Below the pieces are notes generated by a model. It was not told the origin of the DNA. It searched no databases and saw only the letters and a program-made list of their open reading frames with translations. This document shows, in pieces, positions 45,460 through 60,730 of a stretch of DNA of 64,000 nucleotides. Each line of letters opens with the position of its first letter. The stretch's first letter is position 1. This DNA is from Euglena gracilis (Eukaryota; Euglenida; Euglenophyceae; Euglenales), in assembly GCA_039621445.1 (NCBI GenBank), contig CP154957.1, positions 17,802,595 through 17,866,594 of the forward strand. Direction: 5' to 3'. The translations under genes were made by a program, and so were the position numbers.

Positions 45460-45597
45460 CATTTTAGGCCATTTTAGGCCATGTTAGGCCATTTAGGCCA
45501 TTTTAGGGACCCCCACCTTAGGGGGTCAAAAAGTCATTTTAGGCCATTTTAGGCCATTTTAGGCCATTTTAGGCCATTTTAGGCCATTTTAGCTATA
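45460..45597. repeat. (GGCCATTTTA)n minisatellite, second array
   Basis: About ten units of TTTTAGGCCA, interrupted at 45,507-45,538 by a unique 30-base segment. Confidence 0.9.
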
Positions 45598-46109
45598 GGT
45601 GCTTGGCCCCAGTTACAGCCATTTTTCAGCTAGTTTTGGCCCATTTCAGGGGCCATCTTGGGCCGTTTTTGGGGTCAAAAAATCGATGTTTTCGTGACCC
45701 AGGGGTGGGTGGGCGGGACACCCCCCCGGGTGGGGGGGCGGGGGTCGGTCTGAATGGGTAACCCCGCCCAAGTGGGTTTTTTTTCTATTTTCGGCGCAAA
45801 GTGACGAATTTTTTTGGACCCAAAATTGACACCCCAAAAGTGGTCCCCCCCCCCCGAGTGGCGCTGCGGGCCGTTTTATGCAAGCACCTTCAATGATGTA
45901 AACCAGGTTTTGAATAATGCTGAGCTCTTAAGGGGACTTACAGGCGATGGAAGGCCAAAAAAAGACCAGCATTGCAAATTTCGTTTAAATTGTAAATATA
46001 AATCGCGCGAAATTACAGTTTTGCAATTTACAGTAATTTCTGAAATGTTAATGAAATGTTAACCTCCCATACACCCCACACCTGTTTTATTGGTATTTTT
46101 TTTTCGAGT

Positions 46110-46745
46110 TTTTGTGACCCGTTTTTGACCCGAACTCCATAGGTTTCGGGCGAAAAATGGGGCGCTGGTGGGTCGAAAAACGCTCATTTTCGGCACAAAA
46201 ACAGTTTTTCTGGGTCTGGGAGGCCAAAAAAACAGCGTTTCGGGCAATTTTTTTTCGATTTTGTTTCGACGTTTTTTGATCCGTTTTTTTTACCCAAAGT
46301 CAATGGGTTGGCGGCCCAAAACGGGGCGCTGGCAGGTCGAAAAACGCTCATTTTCGGCTTATAAACAGTTTTCCTGGTCCTGGAGGCCAAAAAAAAATTT
46401 TTCGGCCAATTTTTTTTTGATTTTTTTTCGCCATTTTTGACCCGAAAATGGCCTAAAACGGCCAAGTCAAATGGCCAAAATTGGCCGAAAAATGGCCGTA
46501 ACTCTGGCTAGGCGGGGAGTTGCGGGGAATTCAACCCCACCATTTTTGAGCAATTTTTGAAAAACTGATTTTTTTTTGCCCCAAAACAGCAAAACAGGGC
46601 CGAAAACGGCCAAGGCGCAAGCCTGCCACGCCGTTTTGGGCCGTAAATTGGCCATATTTCAGGCTAGGTGGGGAGTTGCGGGGAAATCAAAATACGGTTA
46701 GATAGGGCATTTTAAGTGCTTCAACTTAGGTCTCTGACATTTGCT
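46110..46745. repeat. Two diverged ~163-bp satellite units plus linker
   Basis: The words GGGCGCTGG, CGAAAAACGCTCATTTTCGG and GGAGGCCAAAAAA recur twice (46,120-46,280 and 46,290-46,450). A diverged linker copy with GGCTAGGYGGGGAGTTGCGG follows. These are relatives of the arrays at 33.6-37.1 kb. Confidence 0.85.
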
Positions 46746-47390
46746 TTGATTTTGCTTCATTTCCGAGACTAAAAAAAAATCTAGTGTGAATGTGCGACTG
46801 CATTGGACCGGGGTGGGGCTCGGTTATGCAGTGTGCCCCACCAAACCCACACGCACAGAGCTTTGGCATCCAGCAACCGGCAGGCAACGGTCCGAAAAGT
46901 ACAGCTGCAGAGGTGCAGCACTGCAAAGAGGGTCAGTTGGGCAGGGGGTGGCAAGGAAATATTCATATACGGGGCAGAGAAACAGAAGCATAGCCCCAGC
47001 AGAGACTTCCACGGGGTAGCCGCTCCAGTTTAGCTGCGAAAGGAGAGGCCAGGCAGATTTGCACAAATCTGAAAGTGTCCGAATGCAAGTGTATGGGCAA
47101 GCAGACATGTCTATGATTGTTTTATGTACCCCTGGCGTATTGGAATGTTTGGAGACTGTTCAGTTAGTTAAATCCTGAAATGCCGGGCATAATCATAAAA
47201 ACGCCAGGCATCGTTTGGAGCCATGGCGCTGAAGCACTGATGAGCTTTGGCACCGGTGCCTCAAATGGGTGGCAGGAAAGCGAATGACTGGTACGCACAC
47301 ATTCAAAGGCAGCCTTCCTTAATGGGTATCCTGTGCTCTGTGGGGGTCTCTGGTGATGGGCGGCAGTGTCTCGTCACCATACAATTTTTT
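46746..47390. other. Spacer, no recognised gene
   Basis: Short GC-richer frames on both strands at about 46,790-47,100 lack any recognisable domain. Confidence 0.3.
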
Positions 47391-47394
47391 ACCG

Positions 47395-47655
47395 ATCCCC
47401 GGGGGGGGGGGTCGCTCCACTTTTCGAAAAACCAGTCAGCCACTTTTTTCGGGAAGCCAGTCAGTCACTACCCCCCCCCCAGGAAATTTCACCAAAATCA
47501 TGAAAAAAGGCCAAAAAAAATTATGGTGCCTTCGGCGCCGGGTCACTTTTGTGATTTTTTGCCGACCCCCTGGGGGGGGGGGGTCCGGGCCAAAAACCAG
47601 TCAGTCACTCCGAAAAAACCAGTCACCCACCCCCAGGGGGGGGGGACAGTGACTA
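47395..47655. repeat. CAGTCAGTCAC repeat family, copy 2
   Basis: CCAGTCAGYCAC words near both ends enclose G/C runs, ATTTCACCAAAATCATG and the hairpin word GTGCCTTCGGCGCC at 47,524-47,537. Confidence 0.65.
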
Positions 47656-48240
47656 AATGATTGTATGCTCGTCACACAAACGCACCCAAAGAATTCTTAC
47701 ACGGCATTTCTAAAATTTCTTCAGGCGCCTTTACAACACACATTGCACACACATGTATGCATGTGTATGCGTACCTATATGTGATATGTGTGCCATGTTA
47801 CATATAATGCCTACATGTAGATAAAAGAGACAGTATATGTAATTGGCCCAAACCATACCCCCAAACTAAATACCCTCCCCCCTGCCACACCCCAGAGAAA
47901 GAAAAAAAAATAATCGAGAAATCGAGCAAGGCAGAAAAAATGCTCAATTTGTGTTCAAAAAACAACTAATTTTGGGAAATGTCTGGTACCCAAGAAGTTT
48001 GGCAGGACCAACCTCAACTGAATGTCAAAAATGTGCAAAATGCAGACATTATGGAAAAATGCGCATTTTGGGGTTTCTTTGAGTTTGAATAAAACATAAT
48101 TTTTAAAACATAAAAAATAGCATACCACCCAATAATATACCTCTCCGTGGCTCCCGACTTCGGGTGCCCCGGAAATATACCTCCAGGTATGTTGTTTTGG
48201 GGTTGCCTTATCTGCCTCCTTTCGAGACCAGCCTAACCTG
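47656..48240. other. AT-rich spacer upstream of the plus-strand gene
   Basis: No reading frame or RNA was recognised. The segment 47,740-47,820 holds alternating purine-pyrimidine words such as CATGTATGCATGTGTATGCG. Confidence 0.4.
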
Positions 48241-48252
48241 TTGACACTTTAG

Positions 48253-53814
<5,562 letters not shown>

Positions 53815-53840
53815 GTCCAGCACAGCAGACCCTGGAGGTT

Positions 53841-53932
53841 TAGAAGGGATGGTGGAGGTCTTAGGGCAGGATATTTTGTGTATATATACATATATATAAT
53901 ATCTTGCCCTAAGACCTCCACCATCGCTTCTA
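53841..53932. repeat. Inverted repeat with AT loop
   Basis: The arms 53,841-53,875 and 53,898-53,932 are reverse complements over 35 bases with two mismatches (core GATGGTGGAGGTCTTAGGGC). The loop is alternating AT/GT. It lies about 70 bases upstream of the truncated retrotransposon and could be a foldback insertion or an RNA hairpin. Confidence 0.9.
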
Positions 53933-54004
53933 ACATGGCCATGTTGCGCTACTATGGGGTTAATTGAAGGAGTAGGGTTAGGTGCGCGAATGGCAGGTGA
54001 AGGG

Positions 54005-55768
54005 GCCGAGCACTCCAGCTTGTTCCTTGGTGATGCGTGCCTTCGAAGCCAAACGGGAGTTCAGCAAGGGGACCCCTGTGGACCGGCTGCCTTCGCTCTT
54101 GCAATCCAAAGCCTCGTGGAGGAAATCCATGCAGTGTGTGGCTGGCAGGCATGGTACTTAGATGACGCCCACGTCGTGGGGAACCGGCGCCAACTGGAAG
54201 CCGTAGTGCACCTCGTGTTGGAGAAGGGACCCCCGATTGGTGTTGCCTTGAATGCCGAGAAATGCACACTGTGGGGCCCCCCCTTCAACCCAGAGTGGGC
54301 GTCGATCCCACAAGGGGTAAGTGTGCTGCAGCGCATCCCTGTCACTCCCTACGTACCGGGGTCAGGCCTCAAGTCTTTGGGAGTGCCAGTCTGTCACCCA
54401 GAAGATCAAACCTTTGCAGATCGAGTGTGGTTCGGACGGTGTCAGGCGGCCTTGAAAGCATGCTCTCTCCTGCAAAAGGTACCTTCTGCACACATCCAGT
54501 TCACAATTCTCCGAATGTGCTTGGATGCTTGCAAAGTCAACGATCTCTTGAGGACCACACCAATCACCCTGGCAACCGCCCAGTGCACGTTGCTCAGCAA
54601 AACCTTGCGAAACACGATGAGTGTCATTGCCGGACGGCCTCTTGAGGAAGATCAATGGACCCAGGTCACGCTTCCTGTACGCCTTGGGGGGTTGGGCATT
54701 CGAGATCCGAGCACCGAACGCACGAATGCCAGATGGGCTGCCACACTGGATTTTCTAGTTCGCGGCCAACGCATCCTGGACTTACCACCCCTCAACGGAG
54801 CGAACCCGCTGCCAACAGATTTCGCGACTCTAGTCGGGGACATCAGCACATCATGTGAACTCCCACCAGTCGTCAAAACTTTCCTGGAAGATCCCCGAAG
54901 GCACGAGATACTTCCTCATGATGTGATCCCCCAGAAATTCTGGGGCCAGAAGTGCGCAACGGCCCGACAAACAGCATTACACGATTCCCTCTCCGGAGTG
55001 GACAAACTGAAGCTGACATGCCAACTGAAGCCCCACGCCATGGCATGGGCATCAGTGATGCCCTCTGCTGCGCTGAAAACCCTCATCCCAACAAGAGAAT
55101 TCCAGGCCCTGATCCAGTGGTCCGTGGGTGCACCTGTGGTAACTCCCGGCGATGGACCGCTAGGCTGCCCGCGATGCCACAACCCCCTTGATGTAAGAGG
55201 CCACCATCTCGTCTGTTGCCACCGAAATAACATTGTGAGGCGACACGGGGCGGGGCAATCTTATCTCTTGGGCCTGGCCCAAAGAGCTGGATTCCCGGCC
55301 AGGAGAGAAGAAAGTGCGCCTGATGGCTCTCGTCCAGGTGACGTGTTCGTGATGCGGTATGACGCCAATGGCCCAGCAGCCATCGATGTGACTGTCCGTC
55401 ACCCCCTTGCCCCTTCCCGTGTCCGACCTGGGACAGAGGAGCTTGGGAAATGGCACCAGTCACAGGAGGAGGAAAAATTCAAGAAGTATGGCGAAGGATG
55501 CAAACGGAGGGGCTGGACGTTTATCCCCTTCGTCCTTGATTGTTACGGAGGCATGGGAGACGCAGCCCTCAGCTTCGTTGGCCAATGTGTTCGCCTGCTG
55601 GTGGGACAACACGACTCGTGGGAAAGAAGGGCCGCAGAGGCCAATTGCTGGCAGGGCCTCAGCATGGCCCTGGCCAGGGAGCTGGCAAAGCAGCTTGCAT
55701 GGGGTCAGTGCGCGGAGGAGCTGACAGATGATGGTGGAAGCAACTCACATCATCCATACTCACTCTAA
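54005..55768 (+). pseudogene. Truncated reverse transcriptase / endonuclease ORF
   Basis: The frame is open from before the homology start to the stop at 55,768. It corresponds to residues 496-1,082 of the intact copy and differs from it by only two amino acids (Pro for Ala at 588, Gly for Val at 912). It keeps the YLDD motif, the CCHC zinc motif and the endonuclease motif. It lacks the N-terminal half and reverse-transcriptase motif A, so it should be inactive. The Met at 53,954 is host sequence. Confidence 0.9.
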
Positions 55769-55795
55769 AAACGCCATCGGTGCCACGCGCCTGTT

Positions 55796-55834
<39 letters not shown>

Positions 55835-56316
55835 CGCTAAAGCGGCAATATCGTTTTCGAGTTCGCGGCCAGGCCCCACTGGATACAAGGCATCGGCTGA
55901 TCTTCAGCGGCGTTGCTCTGCTTTTCCTACGGTCCGCCTCCTTCCCGCATCGATTCGTTCACCCGACCTGCACAGCTTCTCCTGAGACCATTTGAGTCTG
56001 GCACGTGTCGGTAAACGACCAAGGCCATTGGGCAAGGATGTCGCGATGAACCACTGGATTACGACCCGCCGGTACCACTCACGTGGCCGAAGAACTCCGG
56101 AAGCTGATCAACAACGACCTCATCTCGCCCTGTTTCCTATTCCCTAAGCTCACCCGTTTTACCTTCCCTCACTGTCGCCTCTGTACATAGCCTTACTCCC
56201 CTGCACTCCTCAAATGTACATAGCTCCCTCCTCCCCTGAACACTCAAATCCAGTAGGCAGTGCCACTGGTCGGTGGATTCGGTTCGCCCCACCACCGCAT
56301 AGTCCTGGCGTCTTGA
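54005..56316 (+). mobile_element. RLE-type non-LTR retrotransposon, 5'-truncated copy
   Basis: The segment matches the right-hand copy (62,494 down to 60,187) almost base for base, in opposite orientation. It starts abruptly inside the reverse transcriptase, the usual 5' truncation from incomplete target-primed reverse transcription. After the ORF come an internal A34 tract (55,798-55,831), a GCCGC/GCGGC hairpin and about 480 further bases shared by both copies. A 16-base extension and an A18 run (56,333-56,350) follow the shared end and may be the true tail. Confidence 0.93.
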
Positions 56317-56350
56317 CACCATGGCAGACGCCAAAAAAAAAAAAAAAAAA

Positions 56351-57240
56351 GGAGTGGAAAAGGCCCGATACGCGCCCGGCACCCTCTGCCTATCATCGCA
56401 CCGTCCCAAAAAAAAGCCAGGTCACGATCCACATCTAAAGCAGGTGGCCAACAAGGCCGCCCAAACGAAGCGCGCCCGAAGCACGGCTGCGGGCAGCCGA
56501 CACCCGAAACAACGCAGAAGGGTCGGTCACCCCGAACCCTCAGTCGATCATACTCGGGGATGGCACGCCCCTGTCGCTGCCACTCTCCCTCACGACCTCG
56601 GACCTTGGCCCATACATGGCTGATTAGGGTTCACCTAACCTCCTTACCCCCAAACCATGGGCCCAGCCCATCTATACATAACCTCTGCCCCGGACTGTCA
56701 AAACCCAGTAGGCAATGCCACTTGTCCCGCAGCACCTCCATCCCTTCTGCACCATTCACTAAGCTCACCTATCACAATGATTGGTGGCCAGCGGAAAGCA
56801 GCTGTGAGAGACTTGCATGGGGAAAAAAAGAGGGGAAACGTTGCTTTCTTGCCCGTGGAGCCATAAGTGTCACAAGGGGGGGTCGGGGGGGGCGGCCGCC
56901 CCCCCCCAGGATTTTGGAAAGAAATTTTTTTTCATCATGAATGTGATATTTTTCTTTGCAATGCCATGTTCAATGGTTCAAAGGGCGTTACCGTCTCGGC
57001 TGCCTTCGGCAGCCACCTTACCAGTTGAGAGCACATTTTTGGAGAATGAAATTGTAAAATCCATTACCGTCTCGGCCGCCTTTGGCGGCCGAAATAAAGT
57101 CCTTGAAAAAAACCCCATGGCACTTCTTGATGTTTGATTTTGGCCACAAACCGACTTTTTTTTCCTCCTTTGATGCTAATTGCTTTTTGGGACCCCACAA
57201 ACCACTTTCACCTTGGCTGTTTGAATCAGACTGTTACTTA
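56351..57240. other. Spacer with two hairpin words, no gene
   Basis: TACCGTCTCGGCTGCCTTCGG at 56,989 and TTACCGTCTCGGCCGCC at 57,064 are related short hairpins (GGCTGCCTTCGGCAGCC and GGCCGCCTTTGGCGGCC). No protein or RNA gene was recognised. Confidence 0.4.
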
Positions 57241-57249
57241 ACATCTGCC

Positions 57250-57530
57250 CCCCCCCGGGGGTGAGCGACTGACTGGTTTTTTGGCCGTGACCCCCCTATC
57301 CCCGGGGGTGGGGTAGGCCAGAAATCACCCAAAGGTGGCTGAGTGGCCAACCGGCGCCGGAGAAAATTTTGGCCCAAAATGGCCTTGAAAGGCCAAAAAG
57401 TGACTAGTTTTCCTGAGTGGCCGACCCCCCGGGGGGGGGGGGGGGGAGTGACTGATTGGCTTGGCCGAAAAAAGTGATTGCCTGGTTTTTTCGGAGCGGA
57501 AAGTGACCCCCCCCCCGGGGGTTCGCTAAT
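57250..57530. repeat. GTGACTGACTGG repeat family, copy 3 (inverted)
   Basis: GAGCGACTGACTGGTTTTTT near 57,262 and several GTGACT or GTGATT words with G/C runs match the families at 40.0 and 47.4 kb in inverse orientation. Confidence 0.6.
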
Positions 57531-58530
57531 CAATGGCATGGTTTGCATACAAACTGATTCCCCATATCCCCCTCCCTCCATTTTCTTCACCAGCCGAGTT
57601 TGGAGGAAACTCTACGGGTCAACAAAAAAAATGATTTGCGCAAAGTGTAAAAAATGGCTTCTTCACCCCCCCCCCAGGTTGTGAAGTCGACAGTTGGGTT
57701 GAGTTGGGAGGTCTGAAAAAGGGGTTCTACCAATGATTTTGCTTTCCAGCTCAAGTTTTTAGGGGGTGTTTCCCCCGCACCCCCCCCCCCGCGACCCCCC
57801 CCGCGACCCCCCCGCGACCCCACTCTGAGCCCAATTCGGGTTCTCAAAAAGTACAAAACATTTGCATAAATTAGGAATTTGCCACTCAATTAGGAATGAA
57901 AACCACAAAAAATTGGTCGCAAATTCCTAATTGGACCTATTTTCGGACCCAAATGACACGCAAATTCCTATTTGGGATCTAAAATTAGAGGATAGGACGA
58001 CGTCACACAAGTCACGCATGACCTGCCGCGAAACCCATTTCCCCCCCCCCGCGACCCCCACCCCCGCCCCCCCCCCCGAGCCCCCCCCCCCCCCCCGCAA
58101 CCCCAACACCCCCTTAGGTCATTGGACTTAAAAAAAAATAGTTAGGGTCTCGCCCCGAAGCTTAAACTTTTAGGACCAAAACGGTCGCTGGGGACTGCCA
58201 AAATGGCTGCCGGAAAAAACACGGCATGAAATGGAAAGACTGGCTTGGGGTCCTATTACGACCCCACACAATCTGCGTGGAATGTGCGCATTACATGCCC
58301 ATCGACTTTCACCCGGAGAATGCCCCACGGGTGTTAGCCAATCACCCACAGATGAATTTATTCATCTGGCCAGCCACTCTGCCCACGATGGAGATCAGGC
58401 GGTGAACTTTGGGTTTTTTGGGCGGGACCCCCCCACCCCCACCCCCCCCCCCTCTTCATCGGAAAAGTGCAAAAGGGTGTCAAGGGGGCCTTTGCAAACC
58501 CAGGGACTTTTAAGGCAAGTGGAGCGAAAA
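57531..58530. other. C-run-rich spacer, no gene recognised
   Basis: There are C-runs at 57,780-57,820 and 58,040-58,095, and TTTGCATAAATTAGGAATTTG-like repeats (AAATTCCTAATTGG and AATTAGGAAT in both orientations) at 57,860-57,980. No supported gene. Confidence 0.35.
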
Positions 58531-58534
58531 AAAA

Positions 58535-58598
58535 GTCCCTTGTGTAGTCGAGCGGAGAGCGGACAGAGGGGGCACGGGTTCGATCCCCAGATCGGACC
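58535..58598 (+). ncRNA. tRNA-like sequence with A- and B-box matches (degenerate)
   Basis: TAGTCGAGCGG (58,545-58,555) fits an A-box and GGTTCGATCC (58,577-58,586) fits the B-box consensus. GTCC and GGAC at the two edges could pair as part of an acceptor stem. The A-to-B spacing is about 12 bases too short for a tRNA and no anticodon arm is convincing. It could be the head of a tRNA-derived SINE or chance. Confidence 0.3.
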
Positions 58599-58599
58599 A

Positions 58600-59225
58600 G
58601 CCACAGCATCGTGACGCTGCCGGGCGGGGTTAGGCCACCCACTGTACAGCGGGAAGTGTGGGAAGTTCCGATGGCGTCGCAGGTGGGCAAACAGATCGGT
58701 GGATCGTTCCACCGTGCCCGACAGGTGAGCGTCGCAACCATGTGTTACGGAGGTTGCCTGCCTGCATCATCTGGCTTCGGCCTTCAGCTGTGCAAGGTGG
58801 ACAACAACACCCGTTGGATACGGCGGTTCGAGACACTGGTCGGGGATGGAGGGGGGGGGTCGGCACACCGTGGCGACGGGTCCGGCTAATGGGGGGGGGT
58901 TTGGCGTGGCGAGGGGTCCCGGATGGGGGGGGAGGGGTGCGCGGGGGTTTTCCAAGAAAATTTTCTTTGGCGGGCCTGACATGGCGTGGCGAGGGGGTCT
59001 GAAAAGGCGGGGGAGGGGGGGGTAAAATGGCGTGGCGAGGGGGTCGGTGAGGGGGGGGGAGGGGTGTGCCGACCCCCCAGGACTTCGAGTGCCTCGTACC
59101 TCAAGGTTGATTCCCACCGGCTGAGTGTAGCTCCATGCAGCGGTGTCGGAACATTTTTTTCCCGGGGGGGGGGAAGGAACCGACAAAATTTGGAGCACAT
59201 CCTTTTTTTTCCCAGCGCGAAGCGC
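58600..59225. other. GC-rich repeat-like segment (GGCGTGGCGAGGGG)
   Basis: GGCGTGGCGAGGGGTC occurs three times (about 58,902, 58,983, 59,029), each near a G-run, giving units of about 45-80 bp. A GC hairpin word GCGCGAAGCGCG lies at 59,214. No gene was recognised. Confidence 0.5.
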
Positions 59226-59243
59226 GGAGGAAAATTTTTTATG

Positions 59244-59410
59244 GCACAAACTGACACGCCAAACAGAATAGCATGCTTCCAATGCTGTCAAACCAAAATC
59301 TCCCAGATGCAAACTGAAACGCCAAACAGAACAGGATGCTTCCCAGATGCAAACTGACACGCACGCAAACTGAACAGCATGCTTCCAATGCTGTCAATGC
59401 AAACAAAACA
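59244..59410. repeat. AACTGACACGCCAAACAG tandem repeat
   Basis: Three irregular units contain AACTGAMACGCCAAACAGAA, GCATGCTTCC and AATGCTGTCAA. Confidence 0.75.
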
Positions 59411-59675
59411 ATCCCACCAGGACAGCAAACAGCAAACAAACACTCCAGGACCATCGGACCACAGGACAAACCCGGTGCACATCGCGAAGAGGACGGGGAA
59501 ACTTCCTGGCTCCCTGCGACAGAAAAATTAAGGCCAGTCGATCAAAAAAAAAAAAGGTCAGATACCCGAAGAAGAACGGCGCGTGGCTGCTCTGGTGGCT
59601 GGACTGGAAGGTGACAACAATGGACTGTATCCGGGGCGACCTGGTTGATATGGGCCGTCGGCAGAATCCGAGTTG

Positions 59676-59832
59676 AACCCTGGAGGCGGACGGACGGACG
59701 GACGGACGGCTGGTGAAAAAAGCAAAGGTCCGGACGGACGGCTGACCTTGTGGGCTTGGTCCAAACGGCTGAAGAAAATGCACTTGGTCCAGCTAGCCGG
59801 CTAGCCGGCTGGCCGGCTGGCCGGCTAGCCGG
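59676..59832. repeat. (GGAC)n and (CTAGCCGG)n short arrays
   Basis: GGACGGAC units lie at 59,686-59,712 and 59,731-59,742. An 8-bp array of CTAGCCGG and CTGGCCGG lies at 59,793-59,832; its units are palindromic. Confidence 0.9.
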
Positions 59833-60092
59833 CTGGGTCTTTGGAAGCGAAGGCGTCTGGAATATTTTTTCGTCGCGAACTGGGTAAGTCCTGATTCTGG
59901 GTGCTCAGCCCACACTGCACTTCGGGATCTTTGATGTGCCCCACACACCACATTAACCAGAACAGAAATTTGCATATGACAACTTTCAAATGTGGTATTT
60001 TTCCAAGATTTAGGTGTTCTGTGCCGAAACTTTCTTCCACTTCATTTGTTGGACTAGTCCTTTTTCTCTTTCGACATAGAGAAGTGTATCTT

Positions 60093-60163
60093 GCGCACAG
60101 TGCAGTTGGTGTAGCATGCAGTTCGGGACTGTGAGGTCGCGGGTTCAAACCCCGCTGTGTGCA
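60093..60163 (+). tRNA. tRNA-Pro(CGG)-like gene
   Basis: The acceptor stem GCGCACA pairs with TGTGTGC (one G-T). The D arm is TGC-AGTTGGTGTA-GCA. The anticodon arm TGCAG-TTCGGGA-CTGTG has anticodon CGG at 60,124-60,126 and G37, as in eukaryotic tRNA-Pro. The variable loop is AGGTC and the T arm GCGGG-TTCAAAC-CCCGC. The B-box GGTTCAAACC is perfect. TTTT at 60,166-60,169 would stop RNA polymerase III. One base is missing between acceptor and D stem, where U8 is expected, so it may be a functional variant, a pseudogene or a tRNA-derived SINE head. The retrotransposon end is 24 bases downstream in the opposite orientation. Confidence 0.6.
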
Positions 60164-60186
60164 AATTTTCCTCATTGGAAGATGTC
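60164..60186 (+). terminator. Pol III-type T-run after the tRNA-like gene
   Basis: TTTT at 60,166-60,169 lies three bases after the tRNA-like 3' end, the usual position of an RNA polymerase III stop signal. Confidence 0.5.
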
Positions 60187-60668
60187 TCAAGACGCCAGGA
60201 CTATGCGGTGGTGGGGCGAACCGAATCCACCGACCAGTGGCACTGCCTACTGGATTTGAGTGTTCAGGGGAGGAGGGAGCTATGTACATTTGAGGAGTGC
60301 AGGGGAGTAAGGCTATGTACAGAGGCGACAGTGAGGGAAGGTAAAACGGGTGAGCTTAGGGAATAGGAAACAGGGCGAGATGAGGTCGTTGTTGATCAGC
60401 TTCCGGAGTTCTTCGGCCACGTGAGTGGTACCGGCGGGTCGTAATCCAGTGGTTCATCGCGACATCCTTGCCCAATGGCCTTGGTCGTTTACCGACACGT
60501 GCCAGACTCAAATGGTCTCAGGAGAAGCTGTGCAGGTCGGGTGAACGAATCGATGCGGGAAGGAGGCGGACCGTAGGAAAAGCAGAGCAACGCCGCTGAA
60601 GATCAGCCGATGCCTTGTATCCAGTGGGGCCTGGCCGCGAACTCGAAAACGATATTGCCGCTTTAGCG

Positions 60669-60671
<3 letters not shown>

Positions 60672-60701
<30 letters not shown>
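60672..60701 (-). repeat. Internal A30 tract of the retrotransposon 3' region
   Basis: T30 on the plus strand lies 30 bases beyond the stop codon and is followed in the element by the stem-loop GCCGCTAAAGCGGC. The left copy has A34 at the same place. The tract is encoded inside the element, not a terminal tail. Confidence 0.9.
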
Positions 60702-60703
<2 letters not shown>

Positions 60704-60730
60704 AACAGGCGCGTGGCACCGATGGCGTTT

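Noticed and set aside
53954-54004. Met at 53,954 as start of a retrotransposon protein
   Set aside because: Homology with the intact copy begins at 54,005; the upstream codons are host sequence that happens to be in frame.
55740-55995. Small Lys-rich frames across the A34 tract
   Set aside because: They are poly-Lys translations of the A tract in the element's 3' region.
56137-56432. Short frames shared with 60,157-60,366
   Set aside because: They are part of the shared retrotransposon 3' region, not host genes.
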